Of a stretch of 64,000 bases of DNA, positions 57,510 to 64,000 are shown in pieces. The translations under genes and the position numbers were made by a program. The DNA is from Moritella sp. JT01 (GTDB lineage Bacteria > Pseudomonadota > Gammaproteobacteria > Enterobacterales > Moritellaceae). The stretch covers positions 200,774 through 264,773 of the forward strand of contig NZ_LOCN01000001.1 in the NCBI RefSeq assembly GCF_001574435.1, given 5' to 3'. Under the pieces are notes generated by a model that saw only the letters and a list, made by a program, of their open reading frames with translations, was not told where the DNA came from and ran no database searches. Numbering within the stretch: the first letter of the stretch is position 1; each line of letters opens with the position of its first letter.

Positions 57510-58298
57510 ATGCTCACAGATTATCTTTGGCTAGCCCCGGCGGTGCTGTGTGGTCTGATTGCGCTGGTGGGTAATGTGATATTGGGGCAGCAAGTGCTAC
57601 AGCGTAAAATCATTTTTATTGATTTAGCCGTGGCTCAAGTTGCTGCATTAGGTGCCGCGTTCAGTCAGTACTGGCTAAGTAGTTTTGATATCTTACCCGA
57701 GACTTGGTTAGGGCAGATGATTGGTCCTTGGGTATTGTCGCTGATGCTATGCGGTTTAATTGCTTTGATGGAAAAGCACTATCAACAGCACCTTGAACCT
57801 ATGATAGGTAGCTTGTTTGCGGTGTCTGCCTCATTGGCTATTTTGCTGGCAAGCAAAGACCCGCACGGTGCTGACTTTATTCAAGGTATCTTAAATGGGC
57901 AGTTGTTATGGGCAACATGGGATGATGTTTGGCCGTTGGCTATTATCACCGCCGCGATGGTGACTTTGGTAACGATGAAACCTGAGTTTATGCGCGGCAG
58001 TGGTTTTTACGTTATCTTCGCGATATTAATGCCAATAACGGTCAAGTTGACGGGGATTTACCTTGAATTTGCGTTATTAGTGATCCCCGCTCTTTGTGCA
58101 TCTGCGTTAAAAGGCATACGTTTTTTTATCGCGAGCATGGGAATTGGCGTTACAGGTATTTTGTCTGGTATCGCAATGTCTGCTCACTATGATTTACCCA
58201 GTGGTGCAAGTATCGTCATTACCTTGTTTGTATCTGGCGTACTGTTTCATTTATTGCTGCAACCTTTAGTTGTGAAGACTGAGGTTCGCGCTTCATAA
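57510..58298 (+). CDS. ZnuB-like metal ABC transporter permease
   Basis: The 262-residue protein has about eight hydrophobic segments and belongs to the ABC-3 (ZnuB/MntB) family: 'GNVILGQQVLQRKIIFIDLAVAQVAALG' (in two blocks) and 'GIYLEFALLVIPALCASAL'. It should form the zinc channel with a ZnuA-like binder. No ATPase gene (znuC) is present in the unit. A terminator follows at 58319. Confidence 0.85.
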   Translation: MLTDYLWLAPAVLCGLIALVGNVILGQQVLQRKIIFIDLAVAQVAALGAAFSQYWLSSFDILPETWLGQMIGPWVLSLMLCGLIALMEKHYQQHLEPMIGSLFAVSASLAILLASKDPHGADFIQGILNGQLLWATWDDVWPLAIITAAMVTLVTMKPEFMRGSGFYVIFAILMPITVKLTGIYLEFALLVIPALCASALKGIRFFIASMGIGVTGILSGIAMSAHYDLPSGASIVITLFVSGVLFHLLLQPLVVKTEVRAS

Positions 58299-58318
58299 AA
58301 TAAAGTAACACGTTAAAC

Positions 58319-58360
58319 AAAGCCTGATCTCAGAATGCTACTGGGGTCGGGCTTTTTTCA
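58319..58360 (+). terminator. Terminator after the zinc locus
   Basis: AAGCCTGATCTCA and TGGGGTCGGGCTT pair over 13 bases with three G-U wobbles, followed by TTTTTTCATTT. Confidence 0.85.
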
Positions 58361-58535
58361 TTTCATATCAATATCGCTTACCTTTTTGATTTAGAGATCA
58401 ACAATTGATTTATAGCCGTCAGGAATAGATTTAATCGACATTAATACCGTCTTAGGGTACTGTTATTATATACAGTGTTTTGTCGGCGTGCTAAATGGAA
58501 CACATCTATGGTTATAAACTAAGGGAAATATATAA

Positions 58536-58952
58536 ATGTTACATTCAAAAGCAAGCTGCCTCTGTGGAGCAGTAGAAATTACCGCAAACGAAATTAATCC
58601 TAAATTTACTGTCTGCCACTGTGACTCATGTAGAGGATGGGGTGGCGCTCCATTTTTTGCTGTTCAATGTGGAACGAATGTAAGCATTACAGGCCTAGAT
58701 AAAGTGAAGATGTATAATTCATCATCTTGGGCATCTCGTGGTTTTTGCACTGATTGTGGAACCCATTTATTTTTTAAATTTAATGACAGTGGTGATTACA
58801 ATATGCCAGTGGGCATATTTAAAGATTTGAATGGATTAGAAATGGATATGCAATACTTTAGTGATCAGCGACCTGACTATTATTGCTTTTCAAACGAAAC
58901 GAAAGAAATGACCAAAGCTGAAATTATGGCTTATTTTGCAAAAAAGATATAA
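58536..58952 (+). CDS. GFA/CENP-V family zinc protein
   Basis: The 138-residue protein has the GFA (glutathione-dependent formaldehyde-activating-like) zinc cysteines: 'CLCGAVEI', 'VCHCDSCRGWGG' and 'FCTDCGTHLFF'. Family members bind two zincs; few have a proven reaction, and the formaldehyde name rests on a paralogue. AAGGGAAA precedes the ATG. It stands alone with a terminator on each side. Confidence 0.85.
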   Translation: MLHSKASCLCGAVEITANEINPKFTVCHCDSCRGWGGAPFFAVQCGTNVSITGLDKVKMYNSSSWASRGFCTDCGTHLFFKFNDSGDYNMPVGIFKDLNGLEMDMQYFSDQRPDYYCFSNETKEMTKAEIMAYFAKKI

Positions 58953-59002
58953 CAAGCATGTTTAAAATAGCCAATAAAAAGCATAGATATTAGATTTTTA
59001 TT

Positions 59003-59030
59003 AAAAAGGCGTCATTACGACGCCTTTTAC
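59003..59030 (+). terminator. Terminator after the GFA gene
   Basis: AAAAGGCGTC and GACGCCTTTT form a 10-bp stem with a short loop; T-rich sequence follows. Confidence 0.8.
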
Positions 59031-59157
59031 TATCGATAATTTGGTACTTTATTAATATTCTTAACTTATAAAAATAAGCTAAGTTAATGCATTGTTTTAG
59101 ATTAACGTTATTGTTGTTACTTAATTTTTTAGAATAAGCCAAGGGAATGGAGACATT

Positions 59158-59862
59158 ATGGGACAAGTGGAAAATAGGGAGTTAAATGCTTCAATGGCTG
59201 CGATGGAAAGTAGTATTACTAATTTTGGTGTTAGATTTATTCCTGACTCAATGGTTAGAGCTGAATATAATATTCAAGCTAAAAAATTATCTAGAGAAAT
59301 TATATCTGATGTTACTTCAGGAAAAATAACTGCAGCTCAGGGAGCTGAAAGAGCTTCTTCAATGAGAAATCTCATCATGGATACGATGAGAGGAAAAACA
59401 TCTGAAATAGCCAAAGCTTATGCAGTTAACCAGAAAACAAAAGGTAAATCACTTAGCTTTCTTGAACAGAAATATTCAAAAAAACTATTCAGCGTAGAGT
59501 TTGAAAAGCTTAATGGATCTCAGCAAAATAAGATTTGGAAAGAGATTGTCTTTTCAGCAGGACGGCCTCAACTACAGGCTAATAAATTAGCTAAAATACT
59601 AGGTCGTGCTGGCAAGGGATTTATCGCACTGACCATTACGATTTCGATCTATAATATTGCAACAGCTGATGATAAGTTAATAGCAACAGCGAAAGAAAGC
59701 GCTGTGCTTGGTGGTGGTTTACTTGGTTCCGTTGCGGGAGGTGCGGCTGCTGGTGTTATATGTGGTCCTGGTGCGCCGGTCTGCGTGGGTATTGGTATAT
59801 TTGTAGGCGGAGTAATGTTTGCTATTGGTTCTGAAATTACATTTAACTCATTCTGGACCTAA
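59158..59862 (+). CDS. Putative membrane-active toxin (unrecognised)
   Basis: The 234-residue protein has no signal peptide. Residues about 1-150 are charged and helical; about 153-172 form a hydrophobic helix ('FIALTITISIYNIATA'); about 180-230 form a Gly/Ala-rich segment ('GGGLLGSVAGGAAAGVICG', 'PGAPVCVGIGIFVGGVMFA') with a C-P-G-A-P-C centre. This organisation resembles C-terminal membrane-inserting domains seen in polymorphic and type VI toxins, but I cannot name a family. GGAG precedes the ATG. The next gene, two bases on, encodes a 60-residue two-helix membrane protein that could be its immunity factor. Function is inference. Confidence 0.6.
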   Translation: MGQVENRELNASMAAMESSITNFGVRFIPDSMVRAEYNIQAKKLSREIISDVTSGKITAAQGAERASSMRNLIMDTMRGKTSEIAKAYAVNQKTKGKSLSFLEQKYSKKLFSVEFEKLNGSQQNKIWKEIVFSAGRPQLQANKLAKILGRAGKGFIALTITISIYNIATADDKLIATAKESAVLGGGLLGSVAGGAAAGVICGPGAPVCVGIGIFVGGVMFAIGSEITFNSFWT

Positions 59863-59864
59863 AT

Positions 59865-60047
59865 ATGAATATTAGATCAATACTTGCTACGGCATTTATC
59901 TTTGGCGTTTTTGGCGTATTTTTATTTTGGTTATACTCAATTGGTAAAGTTAGTATTCTAGGGATCGTTGCTATTATCTCTGTGGGTGCCGTATTGATAA
60001 CGTTGACGCATTATTTTTATAAAAAAATATGGTCTGAATCAGAATGA
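59865..60047 (+). CDS. Small two-helix membrane protein, candidate immunity factor
   Basis: The 60-residue protein has two hydrophobic helices (about 7-25 and 28-50) and a short charged tail (YKKIWSESE). It starts two bases after the stop of the preceding gene with no separate ribosome-binding site, so translation is probably coupled. Small membrane immunity proteins commonly accompany pore-forming toxins. It has no recognisable family. Confidence 0.5.
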   Translation: MNIRSILATAFIFGVFGVFLFWLYSIGKVSILGIVAIISVGAVLITLTHYFYKKIWSESE

Positions 60048-60075
60048 TACAGATATTAATCTGTAATCAAAATAC

Positions 60076-60105
60076 AATAAAGGCGCTAATATTAGCGCCT
60101 TTATT
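60076..60105. terminator. 30-bp perfect palindrome, bidirectional terminator
   Basis: AATAAAGGCGCTAAT and ATTAGCGCCTTTATT are exact reverse complements without loop, flanked by A and T tracts. It lies between the convergent small membrane gene and alaA. Confidence 0.75.
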
Positions 60106-60134
60106 CGTTAGGTATTCTTGATAGTAATCAGAAA

Positions 60135-61352
60135 CTAATCCTGACGGTAAGTCTTTAAGAAGTTAGCCAGCTTGTTGATCGCAACCGTTAACTCTTCAAC
60201 TCGCGGTAAAAATACTACGCGGAAGTGATCAGGGCGAGCCCAGTTAAAACCAGTGCCTTGTACAATCAATAGCTTTTCTTGCTGTAACAGATCTAATGCA
60301 AATTTCTGATCGTCTTTGATATTGTACATTTCTATATCAATTTTAGGGAACAGATACATTGCACCTTTTGGTTTTACACACGTGATACCCGGGATATCAT
60401 TTAACATCTTCCAGGCTAAATCACGTTGTTCCAGTAAACGACCGCCCGGTAGAATCAATTCATTAATACTTTGATAACCACCCAGCGCTGTTTGTATTGC
60501 ATGTTGCATCGGTACGTTCGAACACAGACGCATCGAGGCGAGCATTTCTAATCCGGCAATATAGTCTTTAGCAAGATGGGTCGCGCCACTTAACACTAAC
60601 CAACCAGAACGGAAACCGGCAATACGATACGCTTTCGATAAACCATTGAAGGTAACAATCAGAATATCTTGTGCCAGCGTACACATAGGCACGTGCTCAA
60701 CACCGTCATATAAGATCTTGTCATAGATTTCATCAGAAAAAATGATTAACTGGTGTTGGCGAGCAACTTCAATCACTTCGAGCAAGAATTCTTTGCTGTA
60801 TACAGCACCCGTTGGGTTGTTCGGATTGATTAACACAATACCTTTGGTATTTGGTGTGATCTTGGCTTTAATGTCATCCAGATCAGGATACCAATCAGAT
60901 TCTTCATCACAAATGTAGTGCGTTGCTTTACCTCCCGAAAGGGTAATTGCCGCTGTCCACAATGGATAGTCTGGAGACGGTACTAATACTTCATCACCGT
61001 TGTTTAGTAATGCCTGCATTGACATCATGATTAATTCTGAAACGCCATTACCCAGAAAAATGTTGTCAATAGACACATTCAGTAGACCTTTCTGTTGATA
61101 ATGTTGCATCACTGCTTTACGCGCAGAGTATAGCCCTTTTGAGTCACAATAACCTTGGCTCGATGGCAGGTTATGAATAACGTCTTTTACGATTTCCTCT
61201 GGGGCTTCAAAACCAAATGGGGCGGGATTCCCGATGTTTAATTTGATTACTCGATGACCTTCTTCTTCTAAGCGATTCGCTTCTTTTAATACTGGTCCAC
61301 GTATGTCGTAACACACGTTATCTAACTTATGAGATTTTTCTATTGAGTACAT
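60135..61352 (-). CDS. alaA: Alanine aminotransferase (AlaA type)
   Basis: The 405-residue class I PLP aminotransferase matches AlaA in length and in its start 'YSIEKSHKLDNVCYDIRGPV'. The PLP lysine lies in 'VTFNGLSKAYRIAGFRSGW'. It makes alanine from pyruvate with glutamate. I chose the ATG at 61352 with GGAG five bases upstream rather than an earlier codon at 61421. In E. coli it is followed by yfbR; here the two are separated. Confidence 0.93.
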   Translation of the reverse strand: MYSIEKSHKLDNVCYDIRGPVLKEANRLEEEGHRVIKLNIGNPAPFGFEAPEEIVKDVIHNLPSSQGYCDSKGLYSARKAVMQHYQQKGLLNVSIDNIFLGNGVSELIMMSMQALLNNGDEVLVPSPDYPLWTAAITLSGGKATHYICDEESDWYPDLDDIKAKITPNTKGIVLINPNNPTGAVYSKEFLLEVIEVARQHQLIIFSDEIYDKILYDGVEHVPMCTLAQDILIVTFNGLSKAYRIAGFRSGWLVLSGATHLAKDYIAGLEMLASMRLCSNVPMQHAIQTALGGYQSINELILPGGRLLEQRDLAWKMLNDIPGITCVKPKGAMYLFPKIDIEMYNIKDDQKFALDLLQQEKLLIVQGTGFNWARPDHFRVVFLPRVEELTVAINKLANFLKTYRQD

Positions 61353-61590
61353 CCCGGCTCCAACGCTGTAAATATGTAAATTGTTTTTATTTCTGTAATA
61401 AAAGTAACGTATATAAGGCATTGTTGGAAGTGATATTTGGCGTTAAGGTCGATTTATTGTTGCGCGATTGTTAATTGACAAGGTTCTGGTGTAATATTGT
61501 CAGTAATGGTTACCAGATTACGGTGATTTTGTGAGAATATTGTTGTAATACAGCAGTTAAATTCAATGTCAATAGAAGCAAGGAAGGCGC

Positions 61591-62043
61591 ATGAGTCAGC
61601 AGTTAAACCCAGCAAAAATGAGTGGATTAGAGATACTACAAGCAATGGTTGAAGGGATTTTTCCACATCCTTCGATTTGCCAAACAATGCCAATGCAATT
61701 TGTTGATTTAAGCGAAGGGCATATTCACTTTAGTGTGCAAGCCGACGACCGTCACTTAAATCCGATGGGTGGTGTGCATGGTGGTTTTGCGGCAACAGTA
61801 CTTGATTCTGTCACTGGCTGCGCGGTACATTCCACATTAGCCGCGGGCGAAAGTTACGGCACCGTCGATTTGAATGTAAAAATGGTGCGTCCAATTCCAA
61901 AAAATACCGTATTGCAGGCCAAAGGTAAGGTATTAAACGTATCAAAAACCGTCGCAATCTCGGAAGGGGATATTCGTGATGCCGATGGTAAGCTTTATGC
62001 GCACTGCACCGCTACGTGTGTCATTACTCGCCCAGCTAAATAG
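61591..62043 (+). CDS. PaaI-type hotdog thioesterase
   Basis: The 150-residue protein is a hotdog-fold acyl-CoA thioesterase of the PaaI/YbgC-like group. 'LNPMGGVHGGFAATVLDS' is the family signature with the helix-starting His/Gly, followed by 'TVDLNVKMVRPI'. Substrate cannot be told. AAGGAAGG precedes the ATG. It may be in a unit with the following glycerophosphodiesterase gene. Confidence 0.85.
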   Translation: MSQQLNPAKMSGLEILQAMVEGIFPHPSICQTMPMQFVDLSEGHIHFSVQADDRHLNPMGGVHGGFAATVLDSVTGCAVHSTLAAGESYGTVDLNVKMVRPIPKNTVLQAKGKVLNVSKTVAISEGDIRDADGKLYAHCTATCVITRPAK

Positions 62044-62081
62044 GTTTTCTTTATGATAAACACTACATCTGAGATTAGTTT

Positions 62082-62885
62082 ATGCCAAATAGCTATTCTG
62101 AAATAGCACCGCATACATTTCAGTTCAATCCATCGGCCAGTGAAAATGCGGGGAAGATGGTGATGGGGCATCGTGGTGCGTCATCTATAGCCCCAGAAAA
62201 TACCTTGGCCGCTTTCCAACTAGCAGAGGACAATAATGTGCCTTGGATTGAAGTCGATGCCGATATGCTTGCTGATGGTACTGTGGTTATTTGTCATGAC
62301 AGAACCCTCGACCGTTGTAGTGATCACAGGGGGTTACTACACGATAAAACTGTCACCGACCTCGATGATATTGACGCGGGTGCTTGGTTCGGACTGGATT
62401 TTGTTGGCGAACGCATTCCGACGCTGGTGGATCTTATCTTATTCACCAATGAAACCGGCATGAATCTGAATTTAGAATTGATGTCAGGAGCGGACAAAGC
62501 CACGACAGACCGATTGATAGACGGTGTTATTCGCGACATTAACCATCATTGGCAAGGTGGTCAGCAGTTACTTATCTCTAGCTTTAATCATCTATTATTA
62601 TCTGAGGTCAAACGCCGAGCACCGGAAATAAGTTTAGCGTGCTTGTTCGAAGCGCCATTACCGGATGATTGGCTAACCTCGATGCAATATGTCGGTGCCG
62701 AATTTATTCATCCTAAGGATAGTGGTTTGACTGAACTGCAGGTTAACGCCATGACTGACGCTGGTTATAGCGTGAATGTATGGACGGTTAATTGTTTGGC
62801 GCGTGCGAACCAGCTCTATAATTGGGGCGTAACGGGGATTTGCACTGACATTCCTCAACAGTTTCCGCCTTGTTACCGGAATTAA
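62082..62885 (+). CDS. Cytoplasmic glycerophosphodiester phosphodiesterase
   Basis: The 267-residue GDPD enzyme has no signal peptide and resembles UgpQ. 'MGHRGASSIAPENTLAAFQ' supplies the catalytic His/Arg/Glu, 'VDADMLADGTVVICHD' the metal and second His. It hydrolyses glycerophosphodiesters from phospholipid turnover to glycerol 3-phosphate. It starts 38 bases after the thioesterase gene. Confidence 0.9.
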   Translation: MPNSYSEIAPHTFQFNPSASENAGKMVMGHRGASSIAPENTLAAFQLAEDNNVPWIEVDADMLADGTVVICHDRTLDRCSDHRGLLHDKTVTDLDDIDAGAWFGLDFVGERIPTLVDLILFTNETGMNLNLELMSGADKATTDRLIDGVIRDINHHWQGGQQLLISSFNHLLLSEVKRRAPEISLACLFEAPLPDDWLTSMQYVGAEFIHPKDSGLTELQVNAMTDAGYSVNVWTVNCLARANQLYNWGVTGICTDIPQQFPPCYRN

Positions 62886-62942
62886 TAGCGAGATAACTTA
62901 AAGTATATTGGTGAAAATATCGTACGGAAAGGACAGCAGTGC

Positions 62943-63656
62943 ATGACGGATAACAATATCAATGCAGTCAGTGAACGTTTAGCCCTGCGTTGGCAATTAT
63001 TACTGCAAGATAACTTTGCGCATTTGACGATGGCACAAATACAGCAAGCTTGGTCGCGTTTGTTATCCCATTACCAAGAAGTGCATCGGTATTATCATGA
63101 CCTCTCGCATATTGAAGCCTGCTTTACTTGGTTTGATCTCGTTAAGGAACAGCTTGACGATCCATTAGCGGTTGCATTCGCCATTTGGTTCCACGATGTT
63201 ATCTATGACGTGAGACGTGCTGACAATGAAGTCAAGAGTGCGCAGTATGCGGTGACTGCACTCACCAACTTTGCGGTATCGACACAGTTAGTACTGCAAG
63301 TGTATGAGCTAGTATTGTTAACTCAGCACCCCAGTAAACCAAGTCGTATAATCAAAAGGCAATCGGGAAAGTTTTTATCGAAGACAACCAATACTGTGCG
63401 AGCAAGCCTTAATGATCAGGCGTTATTTTTAGACATAGATTTAACTATATTAGGTCAGAATAACGGTATTTATGAAAATTATGAAAACGCCATTCGCAGC
63501 GAATACCAACATGTGCCACTGTGGTTGTACAAACGTGCTCGGAAACGTTTGTTAAAACGGTTTTTACGCCAGCCAATTATTTATTACTCTCGTTATTTTA
63601 AAGAAAAATTTGAACAGCAAGCCAGAGTGAACATACAATCAGTACTCTGCTCCTAA
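62943..63656 (+). CDS. HD-domain-like predicted metal-dependent hydrolase
   Basis: The 237-residue protein has 'RYYHDLSHIEACFTWF' and 'AIWFHDVIYDVRRADNE', the two HD-like blocks of a family sometimes misannotated as an NMDA-receptor-like protein. Substrate unknown. GAAAGGA precedes the ATG. It lies 15 bases before pabC. Confidence 0.75.
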   Translation: MTDNNINAVSERLALRWQLLLQDNFAHLTMAQIQQAWSRLLSHYQEVHRYYHDLSHIEACFTWFDLVKEQLDDPLAVAFAIWFHDVIYDVRRADNEVKSAQYAVTALTNFAVSTQLVLQVYELVLLTQHPSKPSRIIKRQSGKFLSKTTNTVRASLNDQALFLDIDLTILGQNNGIYENYENAIRSEYQHVPLWLYKRARKRLLKRFLRQPIIYYSRYFKEKFEQQARVNIQSVLCS

Positions 63657-63671
63657 TGGAATACATAAATC

Positions 63672-64000
63672 ATGATTATTAATGGCTCCCCTAGTCAAGA
63701 TGTTGCAATTGCCGACCGTGGTTTCAATTTTGGTGATGGGCACTTCACCACCATCAAGATGGCAGCAGGGCAAGCCTTATTACTTAATTTACACCTAGCG
63801 CGCTTACAGCAAGCATGTACGGTGCTCGCAATCGAGTTTACCCAATGGGATGAACTGGTCGCGGCAATCACTCAGCAAGCACAGGTATTACAAGACGGAG
63901 TATTAAAAGTCACCATTACCCGAGGCGAGGGTGGCCGTGGTTATGGCCCGCTAGGTTGCAGTCGCGCAAATTGGTTTTTACAACATCGTTCGATTCCTGC
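63672..64000 (+). CDS. pabC: Aminodeoxychorismate lyase, 5' part, cut by window edge
   Basis: From the ATG at 63672 the frame is open to the window end, about 109 residues. 'AIADRGFNFGDGHFTTIKM' and 'LKVTITRGEGGRGYGP' are typical of the PLP fold-type IV lyase that makes 4-aminobenzoate for folate. In E. coli pabC is followed by mltG, tmk and holB; that continuation is expected beyond the window. Confidence 0.9.
   Translation, partial: MIINGSPSQDVAIADRGFNFGDGHFTTIKMAAGQALLLNLHLARLQQACTVLAIEFTQWDELVAAITQQAQVLQDGVLKVTITRGEGGRGYGPLGCSRANWFLQHRSIP

Noticed and set aside
61454-61693. 79-codon minus-strand frame overlapping the thioesterase start
   Set aside because: It overlaps a well supported gene and has no family match.

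Overview
The window is 64 kb of AT-rich chromosomal DNA with dense, mostly single-copy housekeeping genes. Gene content points to a marine gammaproteobacterium of the Alteromonadales/Vibrionales type: tig-clpP-clpX-lon-hupB-ppiD, sapABCDF beside tyrR, CysB, PssA, YfbR/AlaA and HlyU. A Moritella-like genus is my best guess, because a stand-alone Sfp-type phosphopantetheinyl transferase and a WS/DGAT wax-ester synthase both fit. This is inference from protein families only. I see no rRNA, tRNA, CRISPR array, insertion sequence or phage.

Layout. 1-3.4 kb: the end of a Maf-type flagellin glycosyltransferase gene cut by the window edge, a Bcr/CflA efflux pump and cinA. 3.5-9.5 kb: an orphan cytosolic histidine kinase with a membrane-anchored coiled-coil protein, cysB, a wax-ester synthase/DGAT and L-serine deaminase. 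9.9-20.4 kb, minus strand: a complete caa3-type cytochrome c oxidase programme (coxB with fused cytochrome c, coxA, cox11, coxC; then SURF1, an SCO-like protein, ctaA, ctaB), split in two by a DUF819 transporter gene and pyrC. 21.3-29.6 kb, plus strand: the protein-quality-control run tig-clpP-clpX-lon-hupB-ppiD. 30.1-35.4 kb, minus strand: the overlapping sapABCDF peptide ABC importer operon, divergent from tyrR. 37-44.8 kb: a DUF3108 protein, an orphan cobQ, pdxH, grxA, pssA, hlyU, msrA, an M50-like protease and the Sfp-type PPTase.

45-54.7 kb is more accessory. It holds two AraC regulators, a MOSC-ferredoxin reductase-ferredoxin fusion, a second Bcr/CflA pump followed by a decayed AraC fragment, a TSUP exporter with a 3-hydroxyisobutyrate-dehydrogenase-like enzyme divergent from a MocR regulator, and a lipoprotein/DUF4344 metallopeptidase pair. 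54.7-61.4 kb: yfbR and alaA (neighbours in E. coli) are separated by about 4.8 kb carrying a zinc locus under two Zur-box-like palindromes (outer-membrane protein, ZnuA-like, ZnuB-like, no ATPase), a GFA-family protein, and an unrecognised two-gene unit that looks like a membrane-active toxin and its immunity protein. 61.6-64 kb: a PaaI thioesterase, a glycerophosphodiesterase, an HD-type hydrolase and the start of pabC.

The most interesting candidates are the putative toxin/immunity pair (59158-60047), the Zur-box-controlled zinc locus without an ATPase, and the MOSC-reductase-ferredoxin fusion. Small motifs were read by eye; no alignment, folding or database search was run.
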